A DNA stretch of 64,000 bases from Gammaproteobacteria bacterium (GCA_015490755.1 WFXF01000017.1:1-64000); one strand, 5' to 3'. Positions 1 to 9,738 are shown, counted from the first letter of the stretch. The notes: a model not told the origin generated them from the letters alone. A program made the numbers and translations.

Positions 1-1926
1 CCAGCTCCAGCTGGCATCATTTCTTGTTGATTTATAGAGCCAGTCATTTTCAACAAGGTAATCAATACCTGAGCTCTTCCAGTTATTGGTTTGATAACCC
101 GTTGCAGCTTTGTTATCTACATTCAAATGCAATTGGGTATTGACCCCTATACCACTGCCTTCAATTAAAAAGTATATATGGCTGGCATCACTCACCATTT
201 TTAGTGTTTTCAGGCTTTGGCTATTTGCTGTTGCAATCGGAGTGACACCTTTCCAGTCTGAAATATTTCCATCTACACGAATTGGAGTATTTCCACCACC
301 ACTACCAGATGAAACTACATTGACTGTTCTTACCGCAGTAACCTTACTACCATAACTATCTTGTGCTGCATAAGTAAGAATATATTTACCTTTTTTATTT
401 ATATTAACGCGATCATTACTCATGACAACCTTAACAAAGTCCCCGTCACGCGAAACTATAGCTCCAGGGTCAATAAAAGATTTGCCTTGTACGACTGTTA
501 CCGGGTTACTGCCACTAAGTGTCATAACAAGTGGTAAAGCCAGTGTATCATCGCCAGGAGTTGGCGCACCTCCTCCTGAATTGCTGACATAATTTACACT
601 GGAAGGTGGTATGGTACCGCCAGCATCCAGGTAACTCTTAATTTTATCAGCAAACCCTCCTGTTTCGCGCAGAAAGTTATATTTACCTCTATCCTCACTC
701 AGCCCACTATATCCTACAACAAATATATAGTGTACCTGTGGACCACCATTACCATAAAAATCCCGAACATCACTATCATGATGTTGTGCCCATACTCCAT
801 CAGGTTGATTCAACAGCAGGTCAATAAAGTCTTGTGCAGAAGCTTGTACCAATTGCGTATCATTATTTCTATACCAGGCATTTCTTCTTTTATTTACGCC
901 TCGGGGATTATTATAAATTGATTCAGAACTAATTGTTGCAACCGTTGGGATCCGATCTTTATATTCTTGGAAATATCTAAAAATAGCATTAGTTGGGTAT
1001 GTTTGGTCGATCCCCTTATTGCATCTACTACCAACTTTACCAAAGTATTGGCTGCACTTACTATGATAAGAGGGGTGCACATCAGGGCTAGAGAGCACAA
1101 CACCTTTATTTGCGATATCCAGCTCGATGGAATTTCGCATCGCATTTACTCCACCGGGATATGAACTATCCAGATAATTATACGTAACCCGCATCCTTGT
1201 TTGAGAAAACATTGAAGATACCGTATCAATTCGTTCTCTTAAATACTCATACTCAGTTGGATTTCCATTTCGCCCCCATCTCCAACCGCTAAATACAGGT
1301 GGATCATATTTACTGGTTTCTCCTGTCACACCTGCGATCATTTCAACCAATGGATTTGAGTCAAATTCATTTGCGATAGCCTGCATTAATCGATTATGAA
1401 CTTTTACCCACTCTGGGTTTGTATAAATCGGTGCATAGTTTCCAGAGTAAGATGTAATACTGGAAGGTTTACCTGTTCTGTAAAAAACCCCATATATTTT
1501 ACCTGGAGCGTTTCGATTTTCACTATACCCATTTGCTGTCACACCGGCCCAACCAAACTTGGGATTTTTTTTCATCCAACCAGGAAGTGCATAATCACGA
1601 TTATAAGTTACCTGAATAATCAGACGCCCATCCCCTTGATAATTTTTCAGGTTTTTTAACTGGCTAATCGAATCGTGTATTGGCTGCAAGTTTACACTGT
1701 TTTCAGAAGGCATGAGATCCTTCATCTTATATAAAACTACAACCCCTCTTATGTGATTAAACCTGCTACTGTCAAGAGCAGAAATTGACATGTCATGGGC
1801 GTATAAACCAGGGTGGTATGCATATGTGTCTACAGACTTTTCAACATCATTTGCCAGACTGGGTGAGCTGTTGATAAATAGCAGAAAAAACAGATTGAAT
1901 AGCAAAAAACGTTGATGCAACTTCAT
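1..1926 (-). CDS. Secreted glycosidase-like protein with Ig-like and CBM9-like domains (3' end off window)
   Basis: An open frame of 642 codons runs from an ATG at 1926 to the left edge with no stop, so the C-terminus is missing. An AGAGG ribosome site lies 8 bases upstream. Residues 1-26 are a hydrophobic signal peptide ending near SPSLA. Residues 35-470 resemble a TIM-barrel glycoside hydrolase of the GH-A type, with a pattern around RGVVVLYKMKDLMPSE and later WVKVHNRLMQAIANEF; I did not identify catalytic acids with confidence. Residues about 495-570 look like a bacterial Ig-like (DUF5011) domain, with PVTVVQGKSFIDPGA. From about 580, IRVDGNISDWKGV and ASHIYFLIEG are typical of a CBM9/DOMON-like sugar- or haem-binding fold. 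The likely role is an exported polysaccharide-active or surface protein. The domain calls are by eye; export is the safest part. Confidence 0.7.
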   Translation of the reverse strand, partial: MKLHQRFLLFNLFFLLFINSSPSLANDVEKSVDTYAYHPGLYAHDMSISALDSSRFNHIRGVVVLYKMKDLMPSENSVNLQPIHDSISQLKNLKNYQGDGRLIIQVTYNRDYALPGWMKKNPKFGWAGVTANGYSENRNAPGKIYGVFYRTGKPSSITSYSGNYAPIYTNPEWVKVHNRLMQAIANEFDSNPLVEMIAGVTGETSKYDPPVFSGWRWGRNGNPTEYEYLRERIDTVSSMFSQTRMRVTYNYLDSSYPGGVNAMRNSIELDIANKGVVLSSPDVHPSYHSKCSQYFGKVGSRCNKGIDQTYPTNAIFRYFQEYKDRIPTVATISSESIYNNPRGVNKRRNAWYRNNDTQLVQASAQDFIDLLLNQPDGVWAQHHDSDVRDFYGNGGPQVHYIFVVGYSGLSEDRGKYNFLRETGGFADKIKSYLDAGGTIPPSSVNYVSNSGGGAPTPGDDTLALPLVMTLSGSNPVTVVQGKSFIDPGAIVSRDGDFVKVVMSNDRVNINKKGKYILTYAAQDSYGSKVTAVRTVNVVSSGSGGGNTPIRVDGNISDWKGVTPIATANSQSLKTLKMVSDASHIYFLIEGSGIGVNTQLHLNVDNKAATGYQTNNWKSSGIDYLVENDWLYKSTRNDASWSW

Positions 1927-2453
1927 TAATTTAACCTCTTTTTTGAACAAAAAGAGACAACCTTGTCGAAAGAACCTGTCCTTGAATTATTTTTTTAAAA
2001 TAACACGCACTTCAATTAATAGTCGGTTTTTTTTAATACAACTTTAATATTTTTTCATCATTAAATTTCAAGGTGCGCTACAACAGTGAGGTATGAGGAA
2101 GCGGAGAGATGATTCCTCGCTTTTCCTATGTCACACTCAGAACACTCCCTATGCAAAACAGACTTCTGAAATTGGAGGAAGCTATGGGTATAAGCAGGTA
2201 CAATTTTGGAGCAAAAGAGCAAGTCTGAACTACTACAAGTAGTGTAGGTCGGGTTAGCGTAGCGTAACCCGACAAAGTAACTGACGAGAAACATGACACC
2301 AATCCAGCAAGCCACAACTCATTCACTACCCTAACACCACGAACTTCCTTTCCATCATGCCGGGTTACGCTACGCTAACCCGACCTACGTTACTACCCAC
2401 TATAAATCACATAGAGCCGTCAAAATGTATAAGTTATTTCTGTTTTATAGATT
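1927..2453. other. Intergenic region with one hairpin repeat
   Basis: This 527-base gap separates the 5' end of the secreted glycosidase-like gene from the 3' end of pilE. It contains the composite repeat at 2244-2388. I see no RNA gene in the rest, and the short open frames on both strands show no recognisable protein. Confidence 0.6.
2244..2388 (-). repeat. Composite REP-like element, copy A (145 bp)
   Basis: Both ends are the same hairpin-forming palindrome, GTAGGTCGGGTTAGCG and its complement, in inverted orientation. The left palindrome is 2244-2273 and the right is 2359-2388. The interior, read on the minus strand, matches the interior of copy B at 10053-10228, for example GTTGTGGCTTGCTGGATTGG here against GTTGTGGTTTGCTGAATTGG there. 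So it is one mobile or amplified unit, not two independent hairpins. No transposase is inside, so it would be non-autonomous (BIME- or MITE-like). Confidence 0.8.
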
Positions 2454-2912
2454 TCACCAACTACTCTCTCCTGTAGAACCATCATTATCTTCATCCCAAC
2501 GCTTCAGGCCCGTATTGGTTATCTCCAGCCAGCCATCACCATCTTGGGCTCCACCCGCGATAGGCGTTGCCCGCAAAGTGTAACGCGTTGCAATCGTTGA
2601 TGCTTGCAGTGTCAAATTATAATATTTTGTTGCCCCCTGCTTTGGGCTTTGTGTGAAAGGTAATGCCGGCAGCGTATTATCAGCTGCCGTCGAACAAAGC
2701 CCATCAGCGCCTCTGTTTTGATAACAGCTGTTTGCAGTATAAAATTTTTCCATAAACTGACTTAACTCTAAAAGCGCTGCCTGTGCATCTCCCCTTCGGG
2801 ATTTTTTAACCTGCTCCAGATAAGAGGGATAAGCAATTCCCGCCAGTATCGCCAACACAATCAAGGCAATCAGCAATTCAATTAACGTAAACCCTTTACG
2901 ATAATTATTCAC
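2454..2912 (-). CDS. pilE: Type IV pilus minor pilin PilE
   Basis: This is a 152-aa minor pilin that would be built into or initiate type IV pilus fibres in the inner membrane. The prepilin peptidase site is KG/FTLIELLIALIVLAIL, with the invariant Glu at +5 and a hydrophobic N-terminal helix. A basic stretch KKSRRGDAQAAL follows, which is typical of PilE-like minor pilins, and the C-terminal part has two cysteines (about residues 63 and 73) for the D-loop. Its ATG overlaps the stop of the preceding small gene by four bases (ATGA), so it is translationally coupled as the last gene of the fimT-pilE operon. The order matches the Pseudomonas fimU-pilVWXY1Y2E cluster. Confidence 0.93.
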   Translation of the reverse strand: MNNYRKGFTLIELLIALIVLAILAGIAYPSYLEQVKKSRRGDAQAALLELSQFMEKFYTANSCYQNRGADGLCSTAADNTLPALPFTQSPKQGATKYYNLTLQASTIATRYTLRATPIAGGAQDGDGWLEITNTGLKRWDEDNDGSTGESSW

Positions 2913-3175
2913 TTTTGTTTCTGCCTTCTAATCTCTTCAATATATTCACTTTTTTGTATATCACGCTGCGCCGAAGATTGCTGCCCCATTCGCTGATTAC
3001 GCAATAGTTCCCTCCTTAATCGCTCGGCCATCTCTTGCCTGTTCACTGCATCACCCGCCTTAAAATTAAATGTAGATGTTACTGTCACTTTTTGCTCTTT
3101 ACTATCTTCCTTTTCAGCAGCCATGAGTGATGTATTGACTAAAATTAAAGCACTCGCTATAAGAACTCTTTTCAT
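2909..3175 (-). CDS. Small exported protein in the PilY2 position
   Basis: This 88-aa protein has a signal peptide (MKRVLIASALILVNTSLMAA) and a charged, glutamine-rich, probably helical mature part with many Arg and Glu residues (AERLRRELLRNQRMG). A longer frame upstream exists, but the ATG at 3175 with GGAG nine bases before it and the signal peptide decide the start. It lies 25 bases after pilY1 and overlaps pilE by four bases. In Pseudomonas aeruginosa the gene between pilY1 and pilE is pilY2, a small protein with a role in pilus assembly. I make the assignment by position only and cannot claim sequence homology. Confidence 0.7.
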   Translation of the reverse strand: MKRVLIASALILVNTSLMAAEKEDSKEQKVTVTSTFNFKAGDAVNRQEMAERLRRELLRNQRMGQQSSAQRDIQKSEYIEEIRRQKQK

Positions 3176-3200
3176 TTTAAATCTCCAAAAACATATGATT

Positions 3201-6200
3201 TTAATCAACCAACTCACGCCAGGAGTTACGACCTGAACGTTGACCACCTGTCACCTCAATTCCGTCCATAACGCCCGTTGTGTTATCCTCTTTTTGAGGT
3301 GCATTAGGTACCATATCGATATCATTCGGACCCGTAGTAGTCACAGATACTCTGTTAGGTTTACCAAACCCCGCGTGTATATGGTTACCACGACTTCCAA
3401 ATTTCCCAGCCGGAAATTGGCCCGTGGCCAGATCATATAAATAGTAGTAAGCCACGTCGAGGGAGCTACAAACACCTGTAGTAGCCGCCAAAGCCACCGG
3501 TAAAACTACTGCATCACCCACAATAGTGGCAGCATCAGTAATCCTTGCGCCCGAAGGCAATGCCGGAATACCCGATGTTTGATTTACATAATATCCGTTA
3601 CCATCAACCCCCGGAGTACCACTGGTATCAGCCGTATAGGTAGCACCATCTGCACTCCACACCCCTGCACTGCCATCACTGCTTGTCCAGGCATTGCGCC
3701 ATACGGGCACATCATCGGTATCACTATCACCATCATGATCAATATAATCTTCCCTGAAAATCGTCAAACGTGAAGTGGATTGTGCTCTCAGGTAACGTTT
3801 GTCGTCACTGCTCGTTGCAATGCCGAGATAAATCAGCTCAGATGAAGATAGTGAAGACGGAACAAAATTACCCAATTTGGCACCCGTTGCATTAAGATCA
3901 TCGCGCAAAGCAGTTTCTGTTTTTAATGCATCATCTGAATCTAATAGTTCGGCACGATAGACATTTCCGTTTTTATCACCCAGATAGATTTCATTTTTAT
4001 CTGAAATTAATGGTACCGAGGTAATTTTGAAAGATAATCCGGTAACTTCAAGTTTGTCATTTTTCTTGGCAACATTGCGAATGACTAATGTTGATACTCC
4101 AGCGCCATTATTCACTACATAAACCGCATAAACTTTATCATCATGGCGCCATAGCTGAGGCTCTCCCCCACCCGGAGAGGTATACCCCGCATACTCATCT
4201 TCCCAAATCAGCTTATGCAGTTTACCGCTATTATTGTTTTTTAGTTTCAATGAGTAATACATTGCGCCTGATTGCGCTGCACCGATGATATAAGTGCCAT
4301 AATTACTACCACTATTTTTTTTGGCGTCCACTGCATAAAAGCGGCCATTCATATAGTCACCAAACTGGAATGTACCAAAGTTTTTCATCTGTTTAACCAG
4401 GCTGCGTGGTGTCCAGCCCCAGAGCAAATCACCATCAGATTGCTTGAACGCATATAAAAAGCCATCGACCGAACTGGTCAACACAATAGGAGTACGATCT
4501 TTTCTGGATGTAACAAACGTACGATAATCTGAATCACGCCATAACGCAGGATCACCAGGCGCGTTCAAAGCCAAGGTATAATTGCCTCTTTCAATCGCCC
4601 CCAGCAGACTACCCGATTTTCGATTCATCAGATAAGCTTCACTGTCATAAGATGGATCAAAGGTATACTCCTTGATCGTATCGGCATCAGGCGTACCACT
4701 GATTTCAAAGGCAGCATCATCCAGATCTTTGAATTTTTCAAGCTCACCATCAGATTCTGTTGACCATAGCCTGCTTTTACGCTCAGCTACAGTCATCTCA
4801 TTGGCGGCATTCCAGCTTAAAGTTAAACTCTCATCACTCCCAACCTCATAAGCTCTGAGATTCCCCGCACTGGGCGATTGTTCACTCCCGGCCAGAAAAA
4901 CCTTGCTTCCTGCTTTGGTGGTAGTTGGAATTGCTGGCGCTACTTCACTCACCTCACCACTCAGCCCGATCTTGCTGAACGTTGTGGAAAGACCGTTTTT
5001 AAGCTCTTCCAGTGTTTGTGCAGAATACGCTTGGGTCGTACCACCGCTGGCTGCAATCAGGTTAGCCTGGTCAATATCACCACTGTTATTCGAGATGATC
5101 ACCACATGCACTCGAACACCAAGATCATTGTATAATTTGGCCGCCATATCTTCCGGTTTGGCATACACCTCAACACCATTAACCATTTCCCAGCGCGCAT
5201 CTTCTTTACCGTCATAGAACAGTAAAATATTATTGTCACGGCAACTGTCATATAGAGTATCTGCCGCTTTATAAGCACTGTAGTAGGCATAAGCACTTTG
5301 CAGTGATTGATAAATCGGTGATTGATGTTGCTGCCAGGGGTGTGAACTAACCGCAACACCTTTACCTCCAGCAATCAATTGGGTACTAGGGTTATAATCA
5401 TTCCCGTCAAGGCTCATCTGTTCATAAGCCATAAAACCCTTGACTTTCTCTCTTTGATCATCATAGCCCAAAGCTGGATCGGGTAGATCCAGGAAAACTC
5501 CCATATGGCGCGAGTTTCCAGGCAAATCTGCTCCCATTGTTTTAACATACCGATAAAAATCAGCAGGGTTGGCGGTACTTTCGTTTGGGCACAAATTCCG
5601 GCCATCGGCACAGGGATCAGCCACGCCCGAAGGGTATGAAGCGGTCATACACTCTGTTGTATCTGCATCTGTGCTTGTATTTGTATCACTACCTGTATCT
5701 GTACTTGTGCCACCACAAACACGTTCATAGCTTGTCTCGCCTGACCATCCGGTCATTGCTCCAATTTCAGCATCCGTCGTGCTGTCATAAAGCCCTTCCC
5801 AATAGTGAGGAACTTCAGAGAAGTAAGCTGTTGTTGTGCCAGACTCTCCTGCGAAAGGCCCCCATGCTCTCAATTGATCAGTCACACGTACGGTTTGATC
5901 CTTTAGCATATAGGCAGGATGAGAGGAGTCGATAAGACTATTCGCATCACAAGCTAAAGAGTAAGAGGTGCTTGACCGGTTTATTCCCCACCGGTCAACC
6001 AAAAAACCGCTACTGTCATCAAACAGATACAGCTCAGGTGTCGCACGATATACATCATAACCACTCCAACGACCTGGATAAGCGTGGTTATAAGGCCGAT
6101 TGGCATTATAAAGAGCCTGAAATATATTTCCCTGTGAGTTATACCATGTTCTACATAGATAATGCTCAATCATCGGATCACCGGCAGCAACTTCAGCAGC

Positions 6201-7211
6201 ACTACGCGCACCTGTAGTATTTTCCACTCCCCAAGGCCAGTCAGTATCATCAATACTGCACTCTGTACGACCTGTTACCTGATCTTCTGCTCCCGCCCTA
6301 TAACGAAACTTAAGTGGCAACCCACCGTCACCACTGTTATTGTCAAGAAAGGTCGTAAAACTATCATCTAAAAAACCACGGCCTGTTTCATAATATTTAC
6401 CACCACTTCCACCATGAGCAGGGTTTCCATAAAGTGGCGCTCCCGTATAGAGATAGGCGCAAGGTGTCTCTACTCCAGGATTACTATAATCATTCCAGTT
6501 TGCCCCACTACCATATGCTGAAGCCCCCCAATCAAACCATTGTCGCCACCATCTTAGCGAAGAAAAATTAGTCATATCATTGCCAAATGCATTTTTGTCG
6601 GGGTTCGATGCTTTAAAGATATCATTTCCACCTGGAAATTTTGGATGAGGTGATGAAGGATCGGCAGGATCACCTCGATTACTTAGATCTTCACCGGGGT
6701 TGCCACCTGCTGGAAATACTTCTGGCCAAGTTGCAGTAGTCAAAACATTTGTCGTGGCCATTGGTAAACCAAATATTTGCCTGAATGTGGCAAAACCGAT
6801 ATTGATATTATCGGAAAGAGCGGGATCATTTAAAATATCCAGAAAGGCCTCTTTGCTCTTATAAAGCTTTGAAGATGGCTGGTTACCATGAAGATTGGTA
6901 TTTCCATCTCCCAAGAAAGTTCCACTGCTATCCCAAGGTGCGGATGAACTCCAGCTAAATGCAGGGTTCCATTGATTGAAACCGAGATCATCGAAACGAT
7001 AGTAATTATCATGTTCAACTCCATCACCATTGATATCCAGTGACGGGTAATTGACATCATCCATTTCACGATTCATCGAGAATGCTGTACTGAAAATAAT
7101 CATCAAATTAGGGGCGACTGTAGTTGTGGTATTTGTGCTTGCACTCACATTAGGTGTGACCAACAAGCTCAATATGATAATGGCACTACACAGCTTTCGA
7201 TAAACACGCAT
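3201..7211 (-). CDS. pilY1: Type IV pilus tip adhesin / assembly protein PilY1
   Basis: This 1336-aa exported protein carries the PilY1 C-terminal beta-propeller (about residues 765-1240), with the blade signature YLGDKNGNVYRAEL near 1075. PilY1 proteins sit at the pilus tip with the minor pilins, prime assembly and act in adhesion or surface sensing. A signal peptide covers residues 1-24. The N-terminal half has a von Willebrand A-like layout starting NLMIIFSTAFSMN, but the metal-binding DxSxS residues are replaced. The Asp-rich calcium loop that normally precedes the blade motif is reduced to SDKNE, while other Asp-rich loops occur near the N-terminus (LDINGDGVEHD) and at about 1155 (DHDGDSDTDD). 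It lies between pilX and the PilY2-position gene and starts 43 bases after the pilX stop. Confidence 0.9.
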   Translation of the reverse strand: MRVYRKLCSAIIILSLLVTPNVSASTNTTTTVAPNLMIIFSTAFSMNREMDDVNYPSLDINGDGVEHDNYYRFDDLGFNQWNPAFSWSSSAPWDSSGTFLGDGNTNLHGNQPSSKLYKSKEAFLDILNDPALSDNINIGFATFRQIFGLPMATTNVLTTATWPEVFPAGGNPGEDLSNRGDPADPSSPHPKFPGGNDIFKASNPDKNAFGNDMTNFSSLRWWRQWFDWGASAYGSGANWNDYSNPGVETPCAYLYTGAPLYGNPAHGGSGGKYYETGRGFLDDSFTTFLDNNSGDGGLPLKFRYRAGAEDQVTGRTECSIDDTDWPWGVENTTGARSAAEVAAGDPMIEHYLCRTWYNSQGNIFQALYNANRPYNHAYPGRWSGYDVYRATPELYLFDDSSGFLVDRWGINRSSTSYSLACDANSLIDSSHPAYMLKDQTVRVTDQLRAWGPFAGESGTTTAYFSEVPHYWEGLYDSTTDAEIGAMTGWSGETSYERVCGGTSTDTGSDTNTSTDADTTECMTASYPSGVADPCADGRNLCPNESTANPADFYRYVKTMGADLPGNSRHMGVFLDLPDPALGYDDQREKVKGFMAYEQMSLDGNDYNPSTQLIAGGKGVAVSSHPWQQHQSPIYQSLQSAYAYYSAYKAADTLYDSCRDNNILLFYDGKEDARWEMVNGVEVYAKPEDMAAKLYNDLGVRVHVVIISNNSGDIDQANLIAASGGTTQAYSAQTLEELKNGLSTTFSKIGLSGEVSEVAPAIPTTTKAGSKVFLAGSEQSPSAGNLRAYEVGSDESLTLSWNAANEMTVAERKSRLWSTESDGELEKFKDLDDAAFEISGTPDADTIKEYTFDPSYDSEAYLMNRKSGSLLGAIERGNYTLALNAPGDPALWRDSDYRTFVTSRKDRTPIVLTSSVDGFLYAFKQSDGDLLWGWTPRSLVKQMKNFGTFQFGDYMNGRFYAVDAKKNSGSNYGTYIIGAAQSGAMYYSLKLKNNNSGKLHKLIWEDEYAGYTSPGGGEPQLWRHDDKVYAVYVVNNGAGVSTLVIRNVAKKNDKLEVTGLSFKITSVPLISDKNEIYLGDKNGNVYRAELLDSDDALKTETALRDDLNATGAKLGNFVPSSLSSSELIYLGIATSSDDKRYLRAQSTSRLTIFREDYIDHDGDSDTDDVPVWRNAWTSSDGSAGVWSADGATYTADTSGTPGVDGNGYYVNQTSGIPALPSGARITDAATIVGDAVVLPVALAATTGVCSSLDVAYYYLYDLATGQFPAGKFGSRGNHIHAGFGKPNRVSVTTTGPNDIDMVPNAPQKEDNTTGVMDGIEVTGGQRSGRNSWRELVD

Positions 7212-7254
7212 AATTTCAATCCTCTTACCGTAAAGATAGCGCTTTAACAGTATG

Positions 7255-7848
7255 TTAAAGCCCTACATCAATATTAAATAAAGTCTGGATTTTCACCGTG
7301 GTATTCTCTTCCTCGCCATACCCCAGGCTGGTCACCACAAATGTCGCCACTAATCCACCTGGCGCACTACTGCTTTCAAATCCTTTACGTTTTTCAAGAT
7401 TAAGCAACACTACTTGATGGCGTGGGTCTTTTGAGATTGCACTATTTGCGCCAAAAAGAGCTGTTACCTGAGCATCACTTAACTCCTGATTCTGTACACC
7501 ACCAGAATCTTTCCAGTCCACGGCGGGACGATTCCAAGGTTGGGCATTTCCACCATTATCCTTACAGTCAGCAGACAGAGTACTTGGATCATCAACAAAC
7601 AAATCACACCATTTAGTGATATCTATATTAAAAATATTACCATCGACTACATCAAATACATCTTGCTCAACCCAGGAGGCAGTTGTTTCTGCTGCCTGAA
7701 AAGCAACCTGTCGATCCTGAGCATTTTTAGCCATACGCTCTTGCGTACGCGTACCATGTGTTGAACTCACGCCTAATAATGTAATGACTAATAGCACCAA
7801 CAAACTGATCATCAATACAGTACCGCTCTGTTTTTTCATATTAATCAT
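7255..7848 (-). CDS. pilX: Minor pilin-like protein PilX
   Basis: This is a 197-aa protein whose N-terminus, KKQSGTVLMISLLVLLVIT, is the atypical pilin-like helix of PilX, without the usual FTLxE but with a Gly before the hydrophobic run. A second hallmark, RMAKNAQDRQVAFQAAETT, is the conserved PilX motif. It joins PilV, PilW and PilE in the priming complex that carries PilY1. I chose the ATG at 7848, five bases after a GGAG; a GTG one codon upstream is also possible. It follows pilW by eight bases. Confidence 0.9.
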   Translation of the reverse strand: MINMKKQSGTVLMISLLVLLVITLLGVSSTHGTRTQERMAKNAQDRQVAFQAAETTASWVEQDVFDVVDGNIFNIDITKWCDLFVDDPSTLSADCKDNGGNAQPWNRPAVDWKDSGGVQNQELSDAQVTALFGANSAISKDPRHQVVLLNLEKRKGFESSSAPGGLVATFVVTSLGYGEEENTTVKIQTLFNIDVGL

Positions 7849-7856
7849 CACAACTC

Positions 7857-8624
7857 CTAATTTCTTAATGTCACAGTTGTTGTTACAACACGCCGCCTTA
7901 AACGGTCTGTATAGGGCCCACTTGCGGTTCCTAACAGGGTGTAATTTTGTGCCAAATCACTGCTCTCTACAGCAATTGTGGTATTAAATAACAGCGCCAT
8001 TCGCACACTCACTACCTCACTCCAGTCTGTAATAGCTGCTGCATTGGCATAACGGTTAGCCGCACCATTCGCATCATCATCCAGGCCATACAAAATCTGC
8101 ATATCATCAACACCTTCAGCCAATACCTGCTCTGCCACAACCTTCGATACAACGCCAGTTGTTGCATTCAAAATTTCAGCCCTGCAGATCAAACTGCCAC
8201 TATTAATGTAAAAAATTATATTCGTCACTTCTCCAGGGGCCAATGCATCGCCAAGGCAGTTATCCGTTGCACCCAAAATACTTCCCAGATAACGAAAGAC
8301 CACGAAGTCAGGAGTGCCGCTGCTACCATTAACGCCGTGAATAACTTGCCCATTCGAGAATCCGGGTAGTGCCAACGAGAAATCATCAGTTATCAGATTA
8401 GGTGAAGCATCTCTATACCCAGCCAAACGCATATAACGCCCAACCATATCTAATGCAAAACGCGAATTTTCCTGCAAAATTGAAAAGCCTTCATTAGATT
8501 GATGAGATAATCGATGGCTTTGAAAAGCCTGGATCAACCCGGCAGTAAGAATCATTCCAATAACCAAAGCCACCATCACTTCGACTAAAGTAAAACCACG
8601 TTGTTGAGTCAATAATGATTTCAT
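7857..8624 (-). CDS. pilW: Type IV pilus minor pilin PilW
   Basis: This 255-aa minor pilin has the cleavage site RG/FTLVEVMVALVIGMIL with Glu at +5 and the longer C-terminal domain usual for PilW. NSRFALDMVGRYMRLAGYRD is the family's conserved segment after the first helix. It forms the minor-pilin core complex with PilV, PilX and FimU/FimT. Its start overlaps the end of pilV by four bases, implying coupled translation. Confidence 0.92.
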   Translation of the reverse strand: MKSLLTQQRGFTLVEVMVALVIGMILTAGLIQAFQSHRLSHQSNEGFSILQENSRFALDMVGRYMRLAGYRDASPNLITDDFSLALPGFSNGQVIHGVNGSSGTPDFVVFRYLGSILGATDNCLGDALAPGEVTNIIFYINSGSLICRAEILNATTGVVSKVVAEQVLAEGVDDMQILYGLDDDANGAANRYANAAAITDWSEVVSVRMALLFNTTIAVESSDLAQNYTLLGTASGPYTDRLRRRVVTTTVTLRN

Positions 8625-9124
8625 AAAGCAAACCTGAAGTTAAAGCTCTGTACTGACCCTTCAAGATCATTCCAGGTAATTGTGACGGTATGCGGTGAAG
8701 TTTCTGTGCATGGGGTTTCATTACATTCAATTGTTCCTGTTCCAGAAGGCAAATACTCTGACAGCGCGGATAACCAACCATAGTCAGCGGCAGCAATATC
8801 TGCTAAAGCAAACTCTGCTTCTGTGCATGTAGTGCCAGAGCCTGTGCCTGAAAAATTATCGACACAATTGAATGCAGGAGCACTTTCAGTTCCATCAACA
8901 TCCGCGTACGCTCCATTGCCAACAGCTATTGGATTCGCACGCATTCTATCAGCAATATCGTAGGCTAAAAACACGGCCTGACTGCGCAAGTATGCATCGC
9001 TATTATTTTGAGTGCTTGTTATTTGCAACGCAGCAACGCCCAGAATACCCACACCTAAAATAGCGATAGATACCAAAACCTCAATCAGCGTAAAACCCTT
9101 GTTTTTCATATTCATCAAGTACAT
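8621..9124 (-). CDS. pilV: Type IV pilus minor pilin PilV
   Basis: This 167-aa minor pilin has KG/FTLIEVLVSIAILGVGILGVAALQ, the class-specific helix of PilV, followed by YLRSQAVFLAYDIADRMRAN, another PilV hallmark. Three in-frame ATGs are possible (9124, 9115 and 9109); I keep the first, which overlaps the 3' end of fimT. Four cysteines in the C-terminal half could form disulfides in the periplasm. Confidence 0.92.
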   Translation of the reverse strand: MYLMNMKNKGFTLIEVLVSIAILGVGILGVAALQITSTQNNSDAYLRSQAVFLAYDIADRMRANPIAVGNGAYADVDGTESAPAFNCVDNFSGTGSGTTCTEAEFALADIAAADYGWLSALSEYLPSGTGTIECNETPCTETSPHTVTITWNDLEGSVQSFNFRFAL

Positions 9125-9738
9125 GAATTCACCGCTGCATTCACATCAGCATGATCACCTGCCACTGTTCTGATGCGTCCGATTTGAGAAATAATAATAA
9201 TACGAGCCTTGCTTTTGTCTGTTGCAAAAACTTTTATTTGGTCATTACAGAGAATAAGTTGCCCATTCGTTGCAGTGGCATAACCTGAAGCCAGAAAAGT
9301 CACACGGTTAGTGACTGTGCCAAACTTACCACGCAAGGTCGTTTTTGCACCTTCCAGTGGCAGGTGAACCTGAAAAGGGGTTTCATCTATTGCTGGATCA
9401 GCAGAATAATCCACAACATCATCAGCATCTCTATCAATAAAAGCGATCCAGCCCTGCTCCCAGCCACCTGAGGTCGTGCAAGCTGGCTCCGCCACCGCTG
9501 GATTATTGCTTTTGCATACTGTCACTCGAATGCCTTGCTTAAGCGCTTCGCTTCGAGCTGCATTCAGTGTGCGAACGAACTCATTCACCGCTGCTGTCAT
9601 ACGATTATTGCTCACGGTACTTTGAAAACTTGGAATAGCAACCATCATCACAATAGTGGCAACTGCAATAGTGACCATCAGTTCGATCAATGAAAAACCT
9701 GTAGAGTACTTCCCTGTCTGGATCGTACTACTTTGCAT
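9115..9738 (-). CDS. fimT: Type IV pilus minor pilin FimT/FimU (GspH-like)
   Basis: This 207-aa minor pilin opens the operon. It has the processing site TG/FSLIELMVTIAVATIVMM and the GspH/FimT-type downstream motif FVRTLNAARSEALKQGIRVTVCKS. FimU in Pseudomonas links the minor-pilin complex to the major pilin; FimT proteins also bind DNA in competent bacteria, and I cannot separate the two here. A GAGGTG ribosome site precedes the ATG. The 229 bases upstream to the ATPase fragment must hold the operon promoter, but I found no convincing -35/-10 or sigma-54 site. Confidence 0.9.
   Translation of the reverse strand: MQSSTIQTGKYSTGFSLIELMVTIAVATIVMMVAIPSFQSTVSNNRMTAAVNEFVRTLNAARSEALKQGIRVTVCKSNNPAVAEPACTTSGGWEQGWIAFIDRDADDVVDYSADPAIDETPFQVHLPLEGAKTTLRGKFGTVTNRVTFLASGYATATNGQLILCNDQIKVFATDKSKARIIIISQIGRIRTVAGDHADVNAAVNSCT

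Noticed and set aside
3240-6371. Several plus-strand open frames across pilY1
   Set aside because: They are antisense shadows of the pilY1 frame; no ribosome sites or recognisable domains.
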